Source of the DNA: Phytopseudomonas punonensis
GTDB taxonomy: Bacteria > Pseudomonadota > Gammaproteobacteria > Pseudomonadales > Pseudomonadaceae
Direction of reading: 5' to 3'
Assembly: GCF_900142655.1 (NCBI RefSeq)
Contig: NZ_FRBQ01000009.1
Location: 1 to 64,000 of the forward strand
Length of the DNA stretch: 64,000 nt
Shown here piece after piece: positions 57,102-64,000 of the stretch (its first letter is position 1; each line of letters opens with the position of its first letter). Both the position numbers and the translations under genes were made by a program. Under the pieces are notes generated by a model. The model made no database searches. It was not told the DNA's origin and saw only the letters and a program-made list of their open reading frames with translations.

Positions 57102-57887
57102 ATGAAAAAAGGATTGATCGCATTACTGGCCGCTGGCTTGTTGCTGACTCAGGCTGGTGCCGCGCTGGCAGACCAACTGCAGGATATCGAGAAGCGCGGT
57201 GTAATCCGCATTGCCGTACCGCAGGATTTCCCGCCTTTCGGTTCCGTGGGTACTGATCTGCAGCCTCAGGGCTACGACATCGACATGGCCAAGTACCTGG
57301 CCAAAGAAATGAAACTTAAGTTGCAACTGGTTCCCGTCACCAGTGCCAACCGTGTTCCGTATCTGCAGACCGACAAGGTCGATCTGGTTATCTCCAGCCT
57401 TGGCAAGAATGCCGAGCGCGAGCAAGTGATCGATTTCAGCGCGGCTTACGCGCCGTTCTTCCTTGGTGTGTTCGGTGGCAAAGACGCCGCGTTGCAGAAC
57501 GCAGAAGGGCTGGTTGGTAAGTCGATTGGCGTTACCCGTGGCGCCGTCGAGGACATGGTGCTTACCGAGGTGGCGCCGAAGGGGGCCGAGGTCAAGCGCT
57601 ACGAAGATAACAACACCACGTTGTCCGCGTATCTGTCCGGGCAGGTCGAGTTCGTTGCCACCGGCAACCTGGTTGTAGCTGCCATCGAGCGGCAGAACGC
57701 TGATCGGGCACCTGTCGCCAAATTCATGCTCAAGGATTCGCCATGCTACATCGGGCTGCGTAAAGGCGAAGCTGCGCTGAAGGCCAAGGTCGACGCACTG
57801 ATCGAGCAGGCCAAAGCCGATGGCACGCTCAACGGTCTGTCCGAAGAGTGGCTGAAGGCGCCGCTGCCGGCGAACCTGGGCGCATAA
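57102..57887 (+). CDS. ABC transporter substrate-binding protein, family 3 (ureide/carboxylate candidate)
   Basis: A 261-residue periplasmic binding protein of the polar amino acid (SBP family 3) type. The signal peptide MKKGLIALLAAGLLLTQAGA is cut after ALA (residue 23). The Arg that binds a ligand carboxylate is kept (Arg106 in GKNAEREQVIDFS), but the Asp that normally binds the alpha-ammonium (HD in E. coli GlnH) is Gly188 in QVEFVATGNL. That favours a carboxylate without a free alpha-amino group, such as allantoate or oxalurate. The ATG at 57102 is chosen over 57075 because it starts the signal peptide. First gene of the sigma-54-driven operon. Confidence 0.9.
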   Translation: MKKGLIALLAAGLLLTQAGAALADQLQDIEKRGVIRIAVPQDFPPFGSVGTDLQPQGYDIDMAKYLAKEMKLKLQLVPVTSANRVPYLQTDKVDLVISSLGKNAEREQVIDFSAAYAPFFLGVFGGKDAALQNAEGLVGKSIGVTRGAVEDMVLTEVAPKGAEVKRYEDNNTTLSAYLSGQVEFVATGNLVVAAIERQNADRAPVAKFMLKDSPCYIGLRKGEAALKAKVDALIEQAKADGTLNGLSEEWLKAPLPANLGA

Positions 57888-57897
57888 GGATTTTGCG

Positions 57898-58563
57898 ATG
57901 ATGGCGCAGCTGAATTTTTCCGCCCTGTGGCCCTACTGGCCGGAGCTACTTTCCGGCCTGTGGGTGACGATCCAGCTTACGGTGCTGGCAACCGTGGGCG
58001 GAGTTGCCCTGGGCATCTTGGGCGCTGCGTTGCGCAGCGGCCGTCCGAGCATTTTCAGTCGCGTGTGGGGTGTCTATGTCGAGCTGATCCGCAACACGCC
58101 GTTCGTGGTGCAGCTGTTCTTCATCGTATTCGGCTTGCCGGCCTTGGGGTTGAAGCTGACGGCAGGCGAGGCTGCACTACTGGCCATGTTGATCAACCTT
58201 GGCGCGTACAGCACCGAGATCATCCGCGCTGGCATCCAGGTCACGCCGCGTGGGCAGTGGGAGGCGGGACGTGTGCTGGGCCTGAGCCGCACGCAGACCT
58301 TCATTCAGGTGGTCTTGCCGCCGTCGCTCAAGCGCATTTATCCGGCGCTGGTCAGCCAGTGCATCATTGTCATGCTTGGCTCGTCAGTGGTTTCTCAGGT
58401 GTCCCATGAGGAGCTGACCTTCGCTGCCAACCTGATCCAGTCACGTACCTTCCTGAGCTTCGAGGTCTATCTGGTGACCACGCTGATGTACCTGGCGTTG
58501 TCCATCGCCATGCGTCAACTGTTGCTGGCTGCCGGCCGCAAATGGTTTGGAGATCAGCCATGA
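57898..58563 (+). CDS. ABC transporter permease 1 (HisM/GlnP type)
   Basis: A 221-residue inner-membrane permease with about five helices (WVTIQLTVLATVGGVALGILGAAL; NTPFVVQLFFIVFGLPALGLKL). The coupling helix carries the EAA motif EIIRAGIQVTPRGQWEAGRVLGLS that contacts the ATPase. It follows the binding-protein gene by 10 bases and overlaps permease 2 by 4 bases. Together the two permeases form a heterodimeric channel. Confidence 0.92.
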   Translation: MMAQLNFSALWPYWPELLSGLWVTIQLTVLATVGGVALGILGAALRSGRPSIFSRVWGVYVELIRNTPFVVQLFFIVFGLPALGLKLTAGEAALLAMLINLGAYSTEIIRAGIQVTPRGQWEAGRVLGLSRTQTFIQVVLPPSLKRIYPALVSQCIIVMLGSSVVSQVSHEELTFAANLIQSRTFLSFEVYLVTTLMYLALSIAMRQLLLAAGRKWFGDQP

Positions 58564-59219
58564 TGACCACCTTCACCGACTGGGACATCCTGCGCAATCT
58601 GCTGCTGGCCGCGCGCTGGACCGTTCTGCTGTCGCTCACCGCATTCATCGGCGGCACGCTGGTGGCCATTCCGCTGGTCATGGCGCGGCTGTCCAAGCGC
58701 GTTTGGCCGCACTGGCTGATTCGCGGCTACACCGAGCTGTTCCAGGGTACGCCGCTGCTGATGCAGCTGTTCCTGGCGTTCTTCGGTGTGGCGCTGCTAG
58801 GCATCGACGTATCGCCCTGGACGGCTGCCTCGCTAGCGCTGACGTTCTATACCAGTGCATTTCTGGTCGACATTTGGCACGGCAGCATCCGCGCGCTACC
58901 CAAGGGCCAGTGGGAGGCTTGTCGCTGCCTGGGGCTGGATTTCGGGCAGACCCTGTTTCGCGTCATCCTGCCCCAGGCGCTGCGTATCGGTATCGCGCCG
59001 ACCGTGGGCTTTGCCGTGCAGGTCGTGAAGGGCACGGCGCTGGCGTCGATCATCGGGTTCGTCGAGTTGACCAAGGCCGGCACCATTCTCAACAACGTCA
59101 CCTACGAGCCTTTCAAGGTGTTCGGTCTGGTAGCGCTGGGCTACTTCCTTATGTGTTATCCGCTATCGCGTTACAGCCAGTATCTGGAGAAGAAGTTCAA
59201 TGCCGCTCATCACCATTGA
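58560..59219 (+). CDS. ABC transporter permease 2 (HisQ/GlnP type)
   Basis: A 219-residue partner permease (AARWTVLLSLTAFIGGTLVAIPL; GTPLLMQLFLAFFGVALLGI) with EAA motif DIWHGSIRALPKGQWEACRCLGLD. The start ATG at 58560 overlaps the permease 1 stop (ATGA), which is preferred to the longer frame from 58542. Its end overlaps the ATPase gene by 20 bases. Confidence 0.92.
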   Translation: MMTTFTDWDILRNLLLAARWTVLLSLTAFIGGTLVAIPLVMARLSKRVWPHWLIRGYTELFQGTPLLMQLFLAFFGVALLGIDVSPWTAASLALTFYTSAFLVDIWHGSIRALPKGQWEACRCLGLDFGQTLFRVILPQALRIGIAPTVGFAVQVVKGTALASIIGFVELTKAGTILNNVTYEPFKVFGLVALGYFLMCYPLSRYSQYLEKKFNAAHHH

Positions 59220-59937
59220 TCAGGTACAGAAGTATTACGGCGACAACCACGTGCTCAAGGGAGTCGATCTCGATATCGAGGTGGGTGAGGTGGTGTCGAT
59301 CATTGGCCGCAGCGGCTCCGGGAAGAGTACCTTGCTGCGTTGCATCAACGGCCTCGAAGGCTATCAGGACGGCAGCATCAAGCTCGCCGGCATGACGGTC
59401 ACCGACCGCGATTCCCAGGCACGGGAAATCAGCCGCTCGGTCGGCATGGTGTTCCAGAACTTCAACCTGTTCCCGCACATGACCGCCCGCGAGAACGTCA
59501 TGCTGGCGCCACGTCGGGTGCTGAAAAAAAGCGCCGCCGAGTGCAGTGCGCTGGCCGCGCAGATGCTGGAAAAGGTCGGCCTTGGTGATCGTATGGACTA
59601 TTACCCGGCCAATCTTTCTGGTGGCCAGCAACAACGGGTCGCCATCGCCCGTGCGTTGGCCATGTCGCCCAAGGTGCTGCTATGTGACGAGATCACCTCG
59701 GCGCTGGACCCCGAGCTGGTCGGCGAAGTGCTCAAGGTGCTGGAGCAACTGGCGAAGGAGGGCATGACGCTTATTCTGGTGACCCATGAAATGAACTTTG
59801 CTCAGGAAGTTGGCGACCGTGTGGTGTTCATGCACCAGGGGCGCGTGTGGGAGCAAGGCCCCAGCCGCGAGCTGTTCGCCAACCCGCAGAGCGCCGAACT
59901 CAAGCAATTCATCTCGTCCGTACGCGGACTGAACTGA
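59200..59937 (+). CDS. ABC transporter ATP-binding protein (GlnQ/HisP type)
   Basis: A 245-residue ATPase: Walker A GRSGSGKSTLLRC, Q-loop MVFQNFNLFPHMT, signature NLSGGQQQRVAIARAL, Walker B VLLCDEITSALDPE and H-loop VTHEMNF. It powers the two permeases before it. The substrate is not set by this subunit. It is followed by the aminotransferase gene after 25 bases. Confidence 0.94.
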   Translation: MPLITIDQVQKYYGDNHVLKGVDLDIEVGEVVSIIGRSGSGKSTLLRCINGLEGYQDGSIKLAGMTVTDRDSQAREISRSVGMVFQNFNLFPHMTARENVMLAPRRVLKKSAAECSALAAQMLEKVGLGDRMDYYPANLSGGQQQRVAIARALAMSPKVLLCDEITSALDPELVGEVLKVLEQLAKEGMTLILVTHEMNFAQEVGDRVVFMHQGRVWEQGPSRELFANPQSAELKQFISSVRGLN

Positions 59938-59962
59938 GCGTCTCCAAGAACGAGAAATACCG

Positions 59963-61195
59963 ATGAATACAACTTTTCTGCCAGTGAATCCGCCCCAACG
60001 CCTGCTAATGGGGCCAGGCCCGATCAATGCCGACCCTCGCGTGCTGCGCGCCATGTCTAGCCAGCTGATCGGCCAATACGACCCGGCCATGACCCACTAT
60101 ATGAACGAGGTGATGGCGCTGTACCGCGGCGTCTTTCGTACCACCAACACTGCAACTCTGGTCATCGACGGCACCTCGCGGGCTGGCATCGAGGCCATTC
60201 TGGTCTCGGCGATTCGCCCTGGCGACAAGGTGCTGGTGCCGGTGTTCGGCCGCTTCGGTCATCTGCTCTGTGAAATCGCCCGGCGCTGCCGTGCCGATGT
60301 TCACACCATCGAAGTACCCTGGGGTGAAGTGTTCACCCCGCAGCAGATCGAGGATGCGATCAAGCGCGTGAAGCCGCGCCTGCTGCTGACCGTGCAGGGC
60401 GATACCTCGACCACCATGCTGCAGCCACTGGCCGAGCTGGGCGACATCTGCCGGCGCCACGGCGTGCTGTTTTATACCGACGCCACCGCGTCGCTGGGTG
60501 GCAATCTGCTGGAAACCGATGCCTGGGGCCTGGATGCAGTGTCCGCCGGTTTGCAGAAGTGCCTGGGTGGGCCGTCCGGCACCGCGCCGATCACCCTCAG
60601 TGAGCGCATGGTGGAGGTGATCCGACGCCGCGCCTGCGTGGAGGCCGGCATCCGTACCGCTGCCCATCAGGACGGCGACGACGAAATGATCTACTCCAAC
60701 TATTTCGACCTCGGCATGATCCTCGATTACTGGGGCCCCGAGCGCCTCAACCATCACACCGAAGCCACCTCGGCGCTGTTCGGTGCCCGCGAGTGCGCAC
60801 GGGTGATCTGCGATGAGGGTTTGGAAGTGGGGATCGCCCGCCACAAACTGCATGGCGATGCCCTGCTCAAGGGCATCCAGGGTATGGGCCTGGAGACCTT
60901 CGGCAACCTCGAATACAAGATGAACAACGTCCTCGGAGTGCTGATTCCCGATACAGTCAATGGCGACCAAGTGCGCAAGCTGATGCTCGAGGATTTCGGT
61001 ATCGAGATCGGAACGTCGTTCGGGCCGCTGGCCGGCAAGGTCTGGCGCATCGGTACTATGGGTTACAACGCCCGCAAGGACTGCGTGATGCAGACCCTCA
61101 GCGCCCTGGAGGCGGTACTCAACCGTCTTGGCCTGCGCACCACTCAGGGCGCTGCCATGCAGGCGGCCTGGGATCACTACGGCGAGCGCTGCTGA
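59963..61195 (+). CDS. hpxJ: HpxJ/PucG-type (S)-ureidoglycine aminotransferase
   Basis: A 410-residue class V PLP aminotransferase of the alanine-glyoxylate type: LLMGPGPINADPRVLRAM at the start, DGTSRAGIEAIL, TDATASLGGNLLETDAWGLDAV, and the PLP Lys in GLQKCLGGPSGTAP. PucG and HpxJ members transfer the amino group of ureidoglycine to an oxoacid, giving oxalurate and, for example, glycine. The next gene, allantoate amidohydrolase, makes ureidoglycine, which supports this reaction over serine-glyoxylate exchange. The stop overlaps the next start (TGATG). Confidence 0.87.
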   Translation: MNTTFLPVNPPQRLLMGPGPINADPRVLRAMSSQLIGQYDPAMTHYMNEVMALYRGVFRTTNTATLVIDGTSRAGIEAILVSAIRPGDKVLVPVFGRFGHLLCEIARRCRADVHTIEVPWGEVFTPQQIEDAIKRVKPRLLLTVQGDTSTTMLQPLAELGDICRRHGVLFYTDATASLGGNLLETDAWGLDAVSAGLQKCLGGPSGTAPITLSERMVEVIRRRACVEAGIRTAAHQDGDDEMIYSNYFDLGMILDYWGPERLNHHTEATSALFGARECARVICDEGLEVGIARHKLHGDALLKGIQGMGLETFGNLEYKMNNVLGVLIPDTVNGDQVRKLMLEDFGIEIGTSFGPLAGKVWRIGTMGYNARKDCVMQTLSALEAVLNRLGLRTTQGAAMQAAWDHYGERC

Positions 61196-62463
61196 TGGTC
61201 GCTCTGGACAATCAGCAGGCAGCGGCGCGGGTCATGGCCCGTTGCGACGAATTGGCGGCGATCAGCGAGTCCAGTGAAGGTCTGACCCGGGTGTACCTGT
61301 CGCCCGAGCACCAGCGCGCCAATGCGCTGGTAGGCGAGTGGATGCAAGCGGCCGGCATGCGCACCTGGCAGGACGCTGTCGGCAACATCTGTGGTCGTTA
61401 CGAAGGGCAGAGTGCTGGCGCCCAGGCGCTGCTGCTTGGCTCGCATCTGGATACCGTGCGCAATGCCGGCCGCTATGACGGCATGCTTGGGGTGGTCGCT
61501 GCCATCGAGACCGTGCAGCACTTTCATGACCACGGCATACGTCTGCCGCTGGCCATCGAGATCGTTGGTTTCGCCGATGAGGAGGGCACGCGCTTCGGTA
61601 TCACTTTGCTGGGTAGTCGCGGACTGACCGGTAGCTGGCCGCAAGGCTGGGTCGACCAGACCGATACCAATGGCGTCAGCGTGTCCCAGGCGATGGCTGC
61701 GCTTGGCCTGGACGCGGCGGATATCCCCAGCGCAGCGCGGAAAGCGGATTACTTCGCGGCCTATCTGGAGCTGCATATCGAGCAGGGTCCGTGCCTGGAG
61801 CGTGAGGAGCTGGCGTTAGGCGTGGTGACGGCCATCAATGGTGCGCGCCGCCTGAATTGCCGCTTCGTCGGCATGGCCGGGCATGCTGGCACCGTGCCGA
61901 TGAGCCATCGCAAGGACGCCCTGGCCGCAGCGGCGCAGTGGATGGTTTATATCGAAGCGCAAACCGCACAACGCGATCCGCAATTGGTGGCCACGGTGGG
62001 CACCCTGCAGTGCCAGCCGAGCGCGGTCAACGTGATTCCCGGTGAGGTCGCCCTGACCCTGGATGTACGTGGCCCTGAGGATCAGCCGCTGGCCAATCTG
62101 CTGGAAGATCTGCTCAGTCAGGGTGAAGCGATCGCCCGGCAGCGCGGGCTGCAATTCCATGCCAGCCAGTACTACGGCATTCCGGCGACCCGCTGCGACG
62201 AGGCCATGCAAGCTTCTCTGGCGCAGGTGCTGACCCAGGTGCAAGGCCGCAGCTTGTCGCTGCCCAGTGGTGCAGGCCATGATGCGATCGCCATGGCCGA
62301 ACACTGGCCGGTCGGCATGCTGTTCGTACGTTGTGTGGGAGGGGTCAGCCATCACCCGGCCGAGGCCGTCGAAGTGGGCGATGTGGCGTTGGCGATTGAG
62401 GCTTGTGTGGGCTGGGTTCAGGCGTTGGCGGAGCAGCCGCCGCTGGCCAGGCCAGCGGGGTAA
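61195..62463 (+). CDS. hpxK: HpxK-type allantoate amidohydrolase (M20/M40 Zn-dependent)
   Basis: A 422-residue binuclear metal amidohydrolase of the allantoate amidohydrolase/ureidoglycolate/N-carbamoyl-amino-acid group. Metal ligands appear in LLGSHLDTVRNAGRYDGMLGV, FADEEGTRFG, ELHIEQGPCLE and the C-terminal VGGVSHHPAE; GAGHDAIAMA is the family substrate-site loop. It should hydrolyse allantoate to ureidoglycine, CO2 and ammonia. The coupled hpxJ uses the product. Last gene of the importer operon. Confidence 0.88.
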   Translation: MVALDNQQAAARVMARCDELAAISESSEGLTRVYLSPEHQRANALVGEWMQAAGMRTWQDAVGNICGRYEGQSAGAQALLLGSHLDTVRNAGRYDGMLGVVAAIETVQHFHDHGIRLPLAIEIVGFADEEGTRFGITLLGSRGLTGSWPQGWVDQTDTNGVSVSQAMAALGLDAADIPSAARKADYFAAYLELHIEQGPCLEREELALGVVTAINGARRLNCRFVGMAGHAGTVPMSHRKDALAAAAQWMVYIEAQTAQRDPQLVATVGTLQCQPSAVNVIPGEVALTLDVRGPEDQPLANLLEDLLSQGEAIARQRGLQFHASQYYGIPATRCDEAMQASLAQVLTQVQGRSLSLPSGAGHDAIAMAEHWPVGMLFVRCVGGVSHHPAEAVEVGDVALAIEACVGWVQALAEQPPLARPAG

Positions 62464-62500
62464 GTGGCGAGCGCATGAAGGTGCGCCCGCCTCGCGGGGG

Positions 62501-63199
62501 TCATTCGGCTTTGCTGGTATGCACCATGTAGTTGACGTCTACATCGTTCGCCAGCTTGTAATGCTTGGTCAGCGGGTTGTAGGTCAGGCCGATGATGTCC
62601 TTGATCTGCAGGCCTGCGTCGCGGCTCCAGGCGCCCAGTTCCGAGGGGCGTATGAATTTCTTGAAGTCATGGGTGCCGCGCGGCAGCAGGCGCAGGATGT
62701 ATTCGGCGCCGATCACTGCGAACAGATAAGCCTTGGGGTTGCGGTTGATGGTGGAGAAGAACACCTGGCCGCCGGGCTTGACCAGCTTGTGGCAGGCGCG
62801 AATCACCGAGGACGGGTCGGGCACGTGCTCAAGCATTTCCAGGCAGGTGACCACGTCGAACTGGCCGGGCATCTCTTCGGCCATGGCTTCAGCGGTGATC
62901 TGCCGGTAATCGACTTCCACGCCCGATTCCAGTTGGTGCAGGCGGGCCACGGCCAGCGGTGCTTCGCCCATGTCGATGCCGGTCACCGTGGCGCCACGTT
63001 GCGCCATGGCTTCGCTGAGAATGCCGCCGCCACAGCCGACGTCGAGCACCCTCTTGCCAGCCAGGCCGGCGCGCTCGTCGATCCAGTTGACCCGCAACGG
63101 GTTGATCTCGTGCAAAGGCTTGAACTCGCTTTCCTTGTCCCACCAGCGATGGGCGAGGGCTTCGAATTTGGCGATTTCAGCTTGGTCGACGTTGCTCAT
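62501..63199 (-). CDS. ubiG: UbiG, ubiquinone O-methyltransferase
   Basis: A 232-residue SAM methyltransferase for both O-methylations of ubiquinone synthesis. It shows HRWWDKESEFKPLHEINPLRVNWI, the SAM loop VLDVGCGGGILSEAMA, FDVVTCLEMLEHVPDPSSV and FFSTINRNPKAYLFAVIGAEYILRLLPRGTHDF. In related genomes ubiG lies between mtaD and mupP; here its mupP side has been opened by the ureide cluster. Confidence 0.95.
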   Translation of the reverse strand: MSNVDQAEIAKFEALAHRWWDKESEFKPLHEINPLRVNWIDERAGLAGKRVLDVGCGGGILSEAMAQRGATVTGIDMGEAPLAVARLHQLESGVEVDYRQITAEAMAEEMPGQFDVVTCLEMLEHVPDPSSVIRACHKLVKPGGQVFFSTINRNPKAYLFAVIGAEYILRLLPRGTHDFKKFIRPSELGAWSRDAGLQIKDIIGLTYNPLTKHYKLANDVDVNYMVHTSKAE

Positions 63200-63248
63200 G
63201 GTTTTCCCTGAATAAAGCGAATGCGTATGACAGGACGCGCAGGGCGCC

Positions 63249-63313
63249 TATGTTGCCAGTTTTGCGCGGCCGTTGGGGCGGCTTACTGGCCATTGCAGTG
63301 TGACAATTTGCCG
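63249..63313. repeat. Island-flanking repeat, right copy
   Basis: TATGTTGCCAGTTT (63249-63262) and the following diverged 50 bases match the left copy at 53813-53882. It lies upstream of ubiG, as the left copy lies upstream of mupP. Confidence 0.5.
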
Positions 63314-63323
63314 GGTCTTGTGA

Positions 63324-64000
63324 TCAATGCGCCTGACGCCCGGCTATTTTCTTGCCCCACTGCTGCGTGGTGGCAATGATGCGTTCCTCATCCAGGCGCG
63401 TCAGGCGGCCCTCTTCGAGCAGCGCTTTGCCGGCGACCCAGAGGTGCTCGACGCAGTGCCGCGAGGTGGCGTAGATCAGCTGCGAAACGGGATCGTACAC
63501 CGGCTGCTGGGCCAGGCCGCGCAGGTCGAAGGCGACGATATCGGCGGCCTTGCCGAGCTCCAGTGAGCCGATTTCGCTATCCAGGCCCAAGGCGCGGGCG
63601 CCGTTGAGGGTTGCCATGCGCAGGGCGCGGTGTGCATCCAGGGCGCTGGCCGAGCCTGCGACAGCCTTGGCCAGCAGGGCGGCCGTGCGGGTTTCGCCAA
63701 GCAAGTCGAGATCGTTGTTGCTGGCTGCGCCGTCGGTGCCGATGGCCACGTTGACGCCGGCCTGCCAGAGCTTCTCGACCGGGCAGAAACCGCTGGCCAG
63801 CTTGAGGTTGGATTCTGGGCAGTGGATCACGCTGCTGTTGGTGGCCACCAGCAGGGCGATATCGTCGTCATCGATCTGCGTCATGTGCACGGCCTGGAAG
63901 CGCGGGCCGAGCAGGCCGAGGCGATTGAGGCGTGCCAACGGGCGCTCGCCATAGTGTTCCAGGCTCTGTTGCACCTCGAAGGCGGTTTCGTGCACGTGCA
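63324..64000 (-). CDS. mtaD: MtaD, 5-methylthioadenosine/S-adenosylhomocysteine deaminase, partial
   Basis: The C-terminal 225 residues of a TRZ/ATZ-family amidohydrolase; the N-terminus lies right of the window. The frame enters with HVHETAFEVQ (a metal-ligand His region) and continues with VIHCPESNLKLASGFCP, NVAIGTDGAASNNDLDLLGETR (metal Asp) and SLELGKAADIVAFDL. In Pseudomonas the orthologue beside ubiG deaminates 5-methylthioadenosine in methionine salvage. The stop is at 63324. Confidence 0.88.
   Translation of the reverse strand, partial: HVHETAFEVQQSLEHYGERPLARLNRLGLLGPRFQAVHMTQIDDDDIALLVATNSSVIHCPESNLKLASGFCPVEKLWQAGVNVAIGTDGAASNNDLDLLGETRTAALLAKAVAGSASALDAHRALRMATLNGARALGLDSEIGSLELGKAADIVAFDLRGLAQQPVYDPVSQLIYATSRHCVEHLWVAGKALLEEGRLTRLDEERIIATTQQWGKKIAGRQAH

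Noticed and set aside
60005..61177. 390-codon - strand frame opposite hpxJ
   Set aside because: An antisense shadow of a GC-rich gene; the + strand frame has the PLP motif and operon context.
62267..63211. 314-codon + strand frame opposite ubiG
   Set aside because: A shadow of ubiG and the hpxK end; no motif and no binding site.
1..64000. CRISPR arrays, tRNA or rRNA genes, prophage
   Set aside because: No regularly spaced repeats, tRNA-like cloverleaves, rRNA signatures or phage structural genes were recognised by eye; a tRNAscan or CRISPR search was not possible.

Overview
The window looks like a chromosomal segment of a Pseudomonas species, probably of the mendocina/alcaligenes/oleovorans type. 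It is GC-rich, and gene content and local order recall P. aeruginosa: wbpV-wbpL-wbpM, the N-acetylglutaminylglutamine (NAGGN) genes near mnmC and pap, csaA-araC-plcP-agt-cyaB, trkH, cpxR-cpxP-cpxA, scpAB-rluB, and yciK-mupP-ubiG-mtaD. No rRNA, tRNA, CRISPR array, prophage or complete insertion sequence was recognised.

Region 1 (1-16.7 kb) is the distal part of an O-antigen cluster, all on the + strand. It opens with gene-poor DNA and a 30-codon remnant that reads like the start of rmlB, overlapping a VioA-type sugar aminotransferase. Then come a hexapeptide acyltransferase, a Wzx flippase, a dead gene start, three glycosyltransferases, a pyruvyltransferase-like protein, a three-enzyme UDP-L-amino-sugar module (RmlD-like reductase, WbjB-like dehydratase, WbjD-like 2-epimerase), and the initiation module WbpV, WbpL, a PglD-like acetyltransferase and WbpM. 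The stretch from about 2 to 7.6 kb is AT-rich and visibly mosaic. No Wzy polymerase is seen.

Region 2 (16.7-34.3 kb): the NAGGN osmolyte genes (asnO, ngg, M42 peptidase) on the - strand, an REP-rich gap, mnmC, polyphosphate:AMP phosphotransferase followed by a small inverted-repeat element between 45-bp direct repeats, three small conserved genes, recQ, a MarR/MFS pair and a second-type FimV-like protein.

Region 3 (34.3-53.8 kb): mostly core genes. These include a SelW-like protein, csaA, an AraC regulator, the phospholipid-remodelling pair plcP-agt behind a four-unit Pho box, cyaB, trkH, a Cpx envelope-stress locus with a CpxR box, the PHP-yciO-scpA-scpB-DUF1289-rluB run, a diguanylate cyclase, yciK, a VOC protein and mupP.

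Region 4 (53.9-62.5 kb) is the most interesting part: a ureide (allantoate) utilisation island inserted between mupP and ubiG. An RpiR-family regulator is divergent from an hpxX-hpxY-hpxZ (AtzG/AtzE/AtzH-like) operon. A four-gene ABC importer is co-directional with hpxJ (ureidoglycine aminotransferase) and hpxK (allantoate amidohydrolase). The importer operon has a textbook sigma-54 promoter, a candidate NtrC site and a 14-bp repressor site that recurs upstream of the regulator. The importer's binding protein lacks the Asp that normally holds an amino acid's ammonium group, which suits a non-amino-acid carboxylate ligand. The window ends inside mtaD, upstream of ubiG.
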